DNA of 6,660 nt. It comes from CAZTII01 sp964613305. GTDB taxonomy: Bacteria > Bacillota_I > Bacilli_A > Erysipelotrichales > Erysipelotrichaceae. A program made the translations under genes and the position numbers. The notes beneath the pieces were generated by a model, which saw only the letters and a list, made by a program, of their open reading frames with translations, was not told where the DNA came from and searched no databases. The stretch spans positions 1 through 6,660 of the forward strand of contig CAZTII010000082.1 in NCBI GenBank assembly GCA_964613305.1. The letters are read 5' to 3'. Positions 1 to 5,185 of this stretch are shown here, piece by piece. Each line of letters begins with the position of its first letter. The stretch's first letter is position 1.

Positions 1-2
1 TG

Positions 3-272
3 TTATCTACTGGCTATAAAAAATTGCTTAAATTTTTCTATTTCACCAATATTATTGGATTTGCTCTTGTTGTTTTTCTATTTATCGCAGCATTGTTTAT
101 TTCTGAAATGAAAACAGTAGAAATCATTGCTTTATTTCTACAACTAATCGTTTCTCTGAGTTATGTAATATCGCTAAGAATGGTATTAAAAAATAAAGAG
201 ATGAGTTATGTTACAACTGTTTCTGATGATATTTATCGAGAAGAAAAATTAAATAAAAAATTCAATAAATAG
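3..272 (+). CDS. Small membrane protein, 3' part only (5' end outside the window)
   Basis: The frame is open from the left edge to the TAG at 270-272, giving at least 89 residues. A TTG at 24-26 could be read as a start, but no Shine-Dalgarno sequence precedes it and the frame continues upstream, so I read this as a gene cut by the window edge. Counting from the TTG, there are two strongly hydrophobic stretches, at about residues 4-27 and 33-55, separated by a short SEMKT loop. A polar, charged tail of about 27 residues ends in LNKKFNK. This predicts two membrane helices with a cytoplasmic tail. No catalytic motif is visible and I do not recognise the family. It ends at its own terminator and lies upstream of the trp promoter, so it is probably a separate transcription unit with no functional link to tryptophan synthesis. 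Confidence 0.6.
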   Translation, partial: LSTGYKKLLKFFYFTNIIGFALVVFLFIAALFISEMKTVEIIALFLQLIVSLSYVISLRMVLKNKEMSYVTTVSDDIYREEKLNKKFNK

Positions 273-298
273 TGAAGGCTATTCTTCATTATTTTTTT
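267..298 (+). terminator. Rho-independent terminator of the upstream membrane-protein gene
   Basis: AATAGTGAAG (268-277) pairs with CTTCATTATT (284-293) in a 10-bp stem with one G-U pair, around a 6-base loop. The stem runs into seven T residues at 292-298. The 5' arm contains the TAG stop codon (270-272), so the hairpin overlaps the end of the gene. The trp -35 box starts two bases after the T run, so this hairpin separates the upstream gene from the trp operon. Confidence 0.75.
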
Positions 299-299
299 A

Positions 300-328
300 T
301 TGACAATGAAAAAGTACAATGTTAAACT
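300..328 (+). promoter_or_regulatory. Probable sigma-A promoter of the trp operon leader
   Basis: A perfect -35 box TTGACA lies at 300-305. After a 17-base spacer comes TAAACT at 323-328, matching 4 of 6 positions of the -10 consensus. Transcription would begin near 335, just at the 5' edge of the T-box leader, which is where a leader promoter should be. An alternative -10, TACAAT at 315-320, has a better sequence but only a 9-base spacer and is unlikely to work with this -35. Confidence 0.7.
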
Positions 329-548
329 GAAAAAGTAGTAAATAAACCTATGATGCGGAGATAACGTCGATAATGACTTCACAGAGAGCTTGATGATGGT
401 GGAATTCAAGTAAGAAACAAGTCGGCAAATGGACCGTTGAGGGCGCAGTCAAAACATGTAATGTGTGAGTATTCTGCGACGCGAGAGGCAAGCGTAAGAT
501 GCCTAGGATATGATAGTATCCTGATAAGAGCACGTTTTTACGTGAATA

Positions 549-588
549 CAAGGTGGCACCGCGGATAATACCATTTTATTCGTCCTTG
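549..588 (+). promoter_or_regulatory. T-box antiterminator helix
   Basis: CAAGG (549-553) pairs with CCTTG (584-588) as helix A1. The conserved seven-base bulge TGGCACC (554-560) holds the UGGC that binds the free tRNA acceptor end. GCGGATAA (561-568) pairs with TTATTCGT (576-583) as helix A2, closing a 7-base loop. The 3' half uses bases 581-588, which are also the 5' arm of the terminator, so the two folds exclude each other. Confidence 0.9.
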
Positions 589-618
589 ACAGAGTTTTTT
601 CTGTTAGGGACGTTTTTT
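581..618 (+). terminator. T-box leader (attenuator) terminator
   Basis: CGTCCTTGACAG (581-592) pairs with CTGTTAGGGACG (601-612) in an uninterrupted 12-bp stem with two G-U pairs and an 8-base loop, followed by TTTTTT at 613-618. This is the OFF state of the leader: it forms when tRNA-Trp is charged and stops transcription before trpD. Confidence 0.92.
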
Positions 619-655
619 ATTTGTTTTCTAATAGAAGATAGATAAGGGGGTAGTT

Positions 656-727
656 GTGCAAGGATTAGTAACGTTGCGGTATAAGTATAGTTGGCCATCA
701 ACTTTAAAATATTATTGGCATAGCTGA
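656..727 (+). CDS. Possible 23-codon leader ORF with two Trp codons (tentative)
   Basis: The 172 bases between the T-box terminator and trpD hold no long gene. They do contain a GTG-initiated frame of 23 codons ending at TGA 725-727, reading approximately MQGLVTLRYKYSWPSTL then KYYWHS. It is preceded by AAGGGGG (644-650), a strong Shine-Dalgarno-like run five bases before the GTG. It carries two separated Trp codons, at 692-694 and 716-718. The Trp content and position recall a leader peptide, but the Trp codons are not adjacent. The only hairpin I see is AGTTG 689-693 / CAACT 699-703, which has no T run and is not an attenuator. It could also be the leftover 5' end of a deleted gene, or chance. 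No family is recognisable. Confidence 0.3.
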   Translation: MQGLVTLRYKYSWPSTLKYYWHS

Positions 728-742
728 TTTAATTTGTATAAA
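715..742 (+). promoter_or_regulatory. Possible internal promoter between the T-box terminator and trpD
   Basis: TTGGCA (715-720, 5 of 6 to the -35 consensus) is followed after 16 bases by TATAAA (737-742, 5 of 6 to the -10 consensus). Transcription would begin near 749, upstream of the trpD ribosome binding site (777-782). Because it lies beyond the leader terminator, transcripts from here would escape T-box control. In AT-rich DNA such matches also arise by chance, so this is a prediction only. Confidence 0.4.
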
Positions 743-790
743 TAGAATAAGTTGTTTAAACATTGAAAACTTTGTGAAGGAGAATACAAA

Positions 791-1822
791 ATGATAAAAG
801 AAGCGATTGTAAAAATTGTAAGTAAAGAAGATCTTACATACGAAGAAGCATATACAGTAATGAATGAAATAATGTCTGGAAAAACGACAAGTACCCAAAA
901 TGCAGCTTTTTTAGCGGCCTTATCAACGAAAAGCACCAAAGCGGAAACTATTAATGAAATTGCTGGATGTGCTGCGGCAATGCGTGAACATGCTCAAAAA
1001 GTGAATACCGGTATGGATGTCTTTGAAATTGTTGGTACTGGTGGTGATAATGCTCATAGTTTTAATATTTCAACAACTACAGCTCTTGTTGTAGCTGCTT
1101 CAGGTATGAAAGTGGCAAAACACGGCAATAGAGCTGCTTCCTCTAAAAGTGGAACAGCTGATTGTTTAGAAGCGTTAGGAGTAAATATACATCAAAGTCC
1201 AAGTAAATGTATTCAATTATTACAAGAAGTTGGAATGTGTTTCTTCTTTGCTCAACACTACCATACATCAATGAAACACGTTGGCTCGATTCGAAAAGAA
1301 TTAGGGTTTAGAACGGTTTTTAATATATTAGGACCTTTAACCAATCCAAGTATGCCGACCATGCAATTATTAGGGGTCTATGATGACTATTTAGTAGAAC
1401 CACTTGCTCAAGTGTTAATCAGCTTAGGTATAAAAAAAGGAATGGTTGTGTATGGACAAGATCGATTGGATGAAATTTCATTAAGTGCACCAACGACCAT
1501 CTGTGAAATAAACGATGGTTGGTTTAAAACATATGTTATTACCCCAGAAGACTTTGGATTTGAGCGATGTGTGAAAGAAGATTTAAAAGGTGGAACGCCA
1601 GAAGAAAATGCCCAAATTACCTTAGATATTTTACATGGTAATTTAGGGCATAAACGAAATGCAGTATTGTTAAATGCAGGAGCTTCTTTATATATCGGAA
1701 ATAAAGTAAGCAGTATTCAAGAAGGAATTGAACTGGCAAAAGATTTAATTAATTCGAAAAAAGCGTTACATACGTTGCATCAATTGATTGATGTTAGTAA
1801 TCAAATAGAGGTAGTATCATGA
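791..1822 (+). CDS. trpD: Anthranilate phosphoribosyltransferase
   Basis: TrpD is a cytosolic enzyme that transfers the phosphoribosyl group of PRPP to anthranilate, giving N-(5'-phosphoribosyl)anthranilate, the first step after anthranilate in tryptophan synthesis. The 343-residue length is normal for a stand-alone TrpD with no fused TrpG glutaminase. A small helical N-terminal domain (about 1-70) is followed by the PRPP-binding GTGGD loop at 82-86 and the FNISTTTA segment. Next come KHGNR at 110-114 and the SSKSGTADCLEALGV stretch that shapes the anthranilate site, then a metal-binding LDEIS acidic pair further on. All key motifs look intact. The ATG is fixed by AAGGAG at 777-782, eight bases upstream. 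It is the first enzyme gene after the T-box leader, where trpE and trpG would usually stand. Its TGA overlaps the trpC ATG by four bases (ATGA), implying translational coupling. Confidence 0.97.
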   Translation: MIKEAIVKIVSKEDLTYEEAYTVMNEIMSGKTTSTQNAAFLAALSTKSTKAETINEIAGCAAAMREHAQKVNTGMDVFEIVGTGGDNAHSFNISTTTALVVAASGMKVAKHGNRAASSKSGTADCLEALGVNIHQSPSKCIQLLQEVGMCFFFAQHYHTSMKHVGSIRKELGFRTVFNILGPLTNPSMPTMQLLGVYDDYLVEPLAQVLISLGIKKGMVVYGQDRLDEISLSAPTTICEINDGWFKTYVITPEDFGFERCVKEDLKGGTPEENAQITLDILHGNLGHKRNAVLLNAGASLYIGNKVSSIQEGIELAKDLINSKKALHTLHQLIDVSNQIEVVS

Positions 1823-2601
1823 CTATTTTAGAAGAAATTGCGAATTATGCGACACAACGAGTGGAACAATCAAAGAAGATTGTTTCACTAGAACAACTTA
1901 AAAAAGAAGCGTTTAATTTACCAATGGGTCAGTTTGAGTTTGAAAAAGCACTTCAAAAGAAAGAAATGGCGTTTATTTGTGAATGTAAAAAAGCATCGCC
2001 ATCAAAAGGAATCATTGTACAAGACTTTGATTATGTTACGATTGCTAAACAATATGAAGAGGCACAAGCGGATTGTATTTCCGTATTAACGGAACCTAAA
2101 TGGTTTTTAGGAAAAGATGACTATCTTAAAGAAATAAGGGAAAACGTACGTATCCCCATCCTTAGAAAAGATTTTATTGTGGATGAATATATGATTTATG
2201 AAGCGAAAGTACTTGGAGCTAATGCCATCTTACTCATTTGTTCCATTCTTACGGTTGAACAAATACAACAATACATACAGCTTTGTGATAAACTTGGTCT
2301 ATCTTGTTTAGTAGAAGCTCACGATGAAAATGAAATACATGTTGCACTACAATGTAAAGCACGATTAATTGGCGTTAATAATCGCAATTTAAAAGATTTT
2401 ACAGTAGATACAAACAATAGTAAACGATTACGACAATTAGTACCAAACGATATACTATTTGTTTCTGAAAGTGGTATTCAACATGAAGAAGACATCAAAC
2501 AATTAAAAAATATTGGTGTTAATGCAGTATTAATTGGTGAATCTTTGATGAAAGCTAGTGATAAAAAGGCACTCTTACATCAATTAAGGAGCGCATCATG
2601 A
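1819..2601 (+). CDS. trpC: Indole-3-glycerol phosphate synthase
   Basis: TrpC closes the ring of 1-(2-carboxyphenylamino)-1-deoxyribulose 5-phosphate with loss of CO2 and water to give indole-3-glycerol phosphate. It is a single (beta/alpha)8 barrel of 260 residues and is not fused to TrpF. Catalytic residues are visible in their usual motifs: E55 and K57 in ECKKASPSKG, K117 in RKDF, E166 in LVEAH, N187 in GVNNRNL and S218 in SESGI. The phosphate-binding end is AVLIGESLM. The LTEPKWFLG loop at 90-98 carries a Trp, the only one in the protein. The start is set by the ATGA overlap with trpD and by AGAGG at 1807-1811. The stop overlaps the trpF ATG by four bases in the same way. The protein appears complete. 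Confidence 0.97.
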   Translation: MTILEEIANYATQRVEQSKKIVSLEQLKKEAFNLPMGQFEFEKALQKKEMAFICECKKASPSKGIIVQDFDYVTIAKQYEEAQADCISVLTEPKWFLGKDDYLKEIRENVRIPILRKDFIVDEYMIYEAKVLGANAILLICSILTVEQIQQYIQLCDKLGLSCLVEAHDENEIHVALQCKARLIGVNNRNLKDFTVDTNNSKRLRQLVPNDILFVSESGIQHEEDIKQLKNIGVNAVLIGESLMKASDKKALLHQLRSAS

Positions 2602-3203
2602 CAAAAATAAAATTGTGTGGTTTAAGTAGAATCAATGATATTGACGTTGTTAATGCATTAAAACCGGATTATATTGGTTTTGTTTTTGTAAAAAATAGTA
2701 AACGAACTATTTCCTTTGAACAAGCGAAACAGTTAAAAAAACGATTGAATAATGATATTAAGGTTGTTGGTGTTTTTGTTGATGAAGATATTGAAATCAT
2801 AAAACAAGTAGTGGATGTTATCGATAGTATTCAACTTCATGGTAGTGAAGATAATGAGTATATTCATAATTTAAGAAAAAGTTGTGACAAACAAATTATC
2901 AAAGCGATACAAGTAAAAGAGAAAAAGGATATAGAAGAAGGAGAAACTAGTATTGCCGATTATATACTCTTTGATAGTGGTAAAGGTAGTGGAAAAACAT
3001 TTGATTGGAATTTACTAAAAAATAGTAAAAGACCTTATTTTTTAGCAGGTGGTCTTGATGAAGAAAATGTTCAACAAGCAATTGGTTTGTTACATCCATT
3101 TGGTGTTGATGTCAGTTCAACGATTGAAACAAATGGCTATAAAGATGCAGTGAAAATGAAACGATTTGTTGAAAATGTAAGAAAAGGAGAAAGTGATGAA
3201 TAA
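2598..3203 (+). CDS. trpF: Phosphoribosylanthranilate isomerase
   Basis: TrpF performs the Amadori rearrangement of phosphoribosylanthranilate to 1-(2-carboxyphenylamino)-1-deoxyribulose 5-phosphate, between TrpD and TrpC. At 201 residues it has the normal length for a stand-alone TrpF barrel. The catalytic base is C7 in KLCGL and the general acid is D126 in LFDSGKGSGKTFDW; both match the family positions. QLHG at 79-82 and LAGGL at 149-153 (phosphate binding) are also present. The usual C-terminal VDVSSGVE reads VDVSSTIE here, with T175 in place of the common glycine. AAGGAG at 2586-2591, six bases before the ATG, fixes the start, and the ATG overlaps the trpC stop. The 3' end overlaps trpB by eight bases. 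Confidence 0.96.
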   Translation: MTKIKLCGLSRINDIDVVNALKPDYIGFVFVKNSKRTISFEQAKQLKKRLNNDIKVVGVFVDEDIEIIKQVVDVIDSIQLHGSEDNEYIHNLRKSCDKQIIKAIQVKEKKDIEEGETSIADYILFDSGKGSGKTFDWNLLKNSKRPYFLAGGLDEENVQQAIGLLHPFGVDVSSTIETNGYKDAVKMKRFVENVRKGESDE

Positions 3204-4380
3204 GGGAAGATTTGGTATTCATGGTGGACAATACATTCCAGAAACACTCATGAATGCGGTGATAGAACTTGAAGAAGCGTACAACTTTTATAAAAATGAT
3301 GAAGAATTTAATAAAGAACTACAATATTTACTCAATGAGTATGCAGGAAGACCATCTAGATTGTATTACGCTAAAAAAATGAGTGAGGATTTAAAAGGTG
3401 CTAAAATTTATCTTAAACGAGAAGATTTAAATCACACCGGTGCTCATAAAATTAACAATGTATTAGGTCAAGCATTACTAGCTAAAAAAATGGGAAAAAC
3501 ACGATTAATCGCAGAAACAGGAGCTGGTCAACATGGTGTTGCGACTGCGACTGCGGCAGCTTTATTAGGATTAGAATGCGTTGTTTTTATGGGAAAAGAA
3601 GATACGATAAGACAACAATTAAATGTATATCGAATGAAATTATTAGGAGCTACTGTAATCGAAGTAACTTCAGGAACAGCGACTTTAAAAGATGCGGTTT
3701 CAGAAGCGATGAGAGAGTGGACTTCTAGAATTAGCGATACGCATTATTGTTTAGGATCAGTCATGGGACCACATCCTTTTCCTACGATTGTGCGTGATTT
3801 TCAAGCGGTGATTTCAAAAGAAATCAAACAACAAATGATGGAAAAAGAAGGAAGATTACCAGATGCGATTATTGCTTGTGTTGGTGGTGGTTCTAATGCG
3901 ATAGGAAGTTTTTACCATTTTATTGATGATGGTGACGTACAATTAATTGGCTGTGAAGCTAGTGGTAGAGGTGTTGATAGCTTTGATACAGCAGCTACCA
4001 TTACTAAGGGAAAAGTTGGTATCTTTCACGGAATGAAATCGTATTTCTGCCAAGATAAGTTTGGTCAAATTGCTCCGGTATACTCTATTTCTGCTGGTTT
4101 AGATTATCCTGGCGTTGGGCCAGAACACGCGTATTTACACGACTGTAAGCGGGCAAAGTATGTTCCTATTACTGATGAAGAAGCGGTTATGGCATTTGAA
4201 TACTTAAGTAAAACAGAAGGTATTATTCCAGCGATAGAGTCATCTCATGCTTTGGCGTATGCTTTAAAATTAGCACCAACTTTATCTAATGATAAAATTA
4301 TCGTTATTACTTTATCAGGTAGAGGAGATAAAGATTGTGCAGCAATTGCTCGATATAAAGGAGAAATGATCAATGAGTAG
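3196..4380 (+). CDS. trpB: Tryptophan synthase beta chain
   Basis: TrpB is the PLP-dependent beta subunit that joins indole, channelled from TrpA, with L-serine to make tryptophan; it acts as an alpha2-beta2 complex. I start it at ATG 3196, giving 394 residues, because AAGGAG at 3184-3189 is six bases away. An in-frame GTG at 3193 would be only three bases from that site. The PLP-binding lysine is K85 in HTGAHKINN, and the catalytic glutamate is E107 in AETGAGQHG. The phosphate-cradling GGGSNA is at 230-235, and the serine contacting the PLP ring nitrogen is S374 in LSGRGDKD. This is the classical TrpB1 form, with the N-terminal FGIHGGQYIPETL segment, and fits pairing with the TrpA encoded next. 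It overlaps trpF and trpA by eight bases each. Confidence 0.98.
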   Translation: MNKGRFGIHGGQYIPETLMNAVIELEEAYNFYKNDEEFNKELQYLLNEYAGRPSRLYYAKKMSEDLKGAKIYLKREDLNHTGAHKINNVLGQALLAKKMGKTRLIAETGAGQHGVATATAAALLGLECVVFMGKEDTIRQQLNVYRMKLLGATVIEVTSGTATLKDAVSEAMREWTSRISDTHYCLGSVMGPHPFPTIVRDFQAVISKEIKQQMMEKEGRLPDAIIACVGGGSNAIGSFYHFIDDGDVQLIGCEASGRGVDSFDTAATITKGKVGIFHGMKSYFCQDKFGQIAPVYSISAGLDYPGVGPEHAYLHDCKRAKYVPITDEEAVMAFEYLSKTEGIIPAIESSHALAYALKLAPTLSNDKIIVITLSGRGDKDCAAIARYKGEMINE

Positions 4381-5149
4381 AATAAAAGAAGCATTTAACA
4401 ATAAAGCGTTTATTGCTTTTATAACGTGTGGCTATCCTGATTTAGAAACAACGTATCAAAGCGTACTACAAGCAGTAGAAAATGGTGCTGATTTAATTGA
4501 ATTAGGAATACCATTTTCTGATCCGACTGCAGAAGGAGAAGTCATTCAAAAAGCGAGTTATGAAGCATTAAAAAATGGAGTTACAACAGATAAAATAGTT
4601 GATTTAGTCATTAGATTACGTAAAGAAATAACAATACCTTTGGTTTTTATGACCTACGCTAACGTTGTATTTTCTTATGGCAGTGAAAGATTTATTGCGA
4701 AATGTAAAGAAGTAGGAATTGATGGAATTATATTACCTGATGTACCATTTGAAGAAAAATATGAATTTCAACTACTTTGTTGTAAGTATGGAATTGATTT
4801 TATTTCACTAATCGCTCCAACTTCAGAACATCGAATTGCCATGATTGCAAAAGAAGCTCAAGGTTTTATTTATGTTGTTTCAAGTCTTGGTGTCACTGGA
4901 GTACGAAGTGAAATAACAACGGATATACCTTCTATTGTTAAACTTATTAAGCAACATACAACTGTTCCATGTGCTATTGGTTTTGGTATTTCTAGTGTTG
5001 AACAAGCAACATCAATGAGTCAATGTAGTGATGGTGTTATTGTAGGTAGTGCCATTATAAAAATAATCGAACAGCACGGTAATAAAGCACCAATCTATAT
5101 CGGTGAATACGTTAAAAAAATGAAACAGGCGATAAAGGTGTTGCTATAG
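4373..5149 (+). CDS. trpA: Tryptophan synthase alpha chain
   Basis: TrpA splits indole-3-glycerol phosphate into glyceraldehyde 3-phosphate and indole, which passes through a tunnel to TrpB. It is a (beta/alpha)8 barrel of 258 residues, near the usual length. E43 in LIELGIPFSDP matches catalytic Glu49 of E. coli. The second catalytic acid, Asp60 of E. coli in the ADG motif, is Glu here: E54 in DPTAEGEVIQ. I recall AEG as a known variant in clostridia-like TrpA, so this does not by itself mean loss of function. Loop 6 (SSLGVTGVRSE) and the phosphate-binding GFGIS and VIVGSAII segments are present. It contains no tryptophan. AAGGAG at 4358-4363 precedes the ATG by nine bases. It is the last recognisable biosynthetic gene of the operon. 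Confidence 0.96.
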   Translation: MSRIKEAFNNKAFIAFITCGYPDLETTYQSVLQAVENGADLIELGIPFSDPTAEGEVIQKASYEALKNGVTTDKIVDLVIRLRKEITIPLVFMTYANVVFSYGSERFIAKCKEVGIDGIILPDVPFEEKYEFQLLCCKYGIDFISLIAPTSEHRIAMIAKEAQGFIYVVSSLGVTGVRSEITTDIPSIVKLIKQHTTVPCAIGFGISSVEQATSMSQCSDGVIVGSAIIKIIEQHGNKAPIYIGEYVKKMKQAIKVLL

Positions 5150-5185
5150 CTTGTATTATTGTAGATAATAGGGAGTGGAGGATGT

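Larger units (their letters stand above)
331..618 (+). promoter_or_regulatory. tRNA-Trp-sensing T-box riboswitch (trp operon leader)
   Basis: This leader RNA reads tRNA-Trp charging and sets readthrough into trpD. Stem I base: TGCG 354-357 with CGCA 444-447. A GA-rich kink-turn-like region (358-362 / 439-443) follows, then AACG 363-366 with CGTT 435-438. The specifier loop carries AAATGGACC, with codon UGG (Trp) at 430-432 followed by the usual purine. Above it, GACTT 375-379 pairs with AAGTC 419-423. The AG-bulge element (about 383-388) and the distal hairpin CTTGA 389-393 / TCAAG 406-410, with a GATGGTGGAA-type loop, complete stem I. Downstream hairpins are GGCA 487-490 / TGCC 500-503, AGGATA 505-510 / TATCCT 517-522, and stem III CACGT 531-535 / ACGTG 540-544. 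The T-box motif AAGGTGGCACCGCGG is at 550-564. The UGGC bulge fits a GCCA acceptor end, in line with the G73 discriminator of bacterial tRNA-Trp. Uncharged tRNA-Trp should stabilise the antiterminator and switch the operon on. Confidence 0.95.

Noticed and set aside
24..26. TTG as the start of the first membrane-protein gene
   Set aside because: It has no Shine-Dalgarno sequence and the frame stays open to the window edge, so a start outside the window is more likely.
428..430. AAT (Asn) as an alternative T-box specifier triplet
   Set aside because: The triplet preceding the conserved ACC is TGG at 430-432, it is followed by a purine as expected, and it agrees with the downstream Trp genes.
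348..551. Minus-strand open frame of 67 codons opposite the leader
   Set aside because: It is antisense to the T-box RNA, whose conserved structural elements explain this sequence; there is no supporting ribosome site or protein family.
619..790. Degraded trpE or trpG fragment between the leader and trpD
   Set aside because: I could not recognise any TrpE or TrpG motif in the three forward frames; the stretch is too short to decide, so no pseudogene is called.
704..939. Two overlapping minus-strand frames across the trpD start
   Set aside because: They are shadows of trpD and its upstream region, with low-complexity composition and no recognisable domain.
3193..3195. GTG as the start of trpB
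   Set aside because: It is only three bases from the AAGGAG site; the adjacent ATG at 3196 has proper spacing and gives the expected N terminus.
5182..5184. ATG just before the flavoprotein start
   Set aside because: It is out of frame with the flavoprotein and only the ATG at 5186 opens the long FAD-binding frame.
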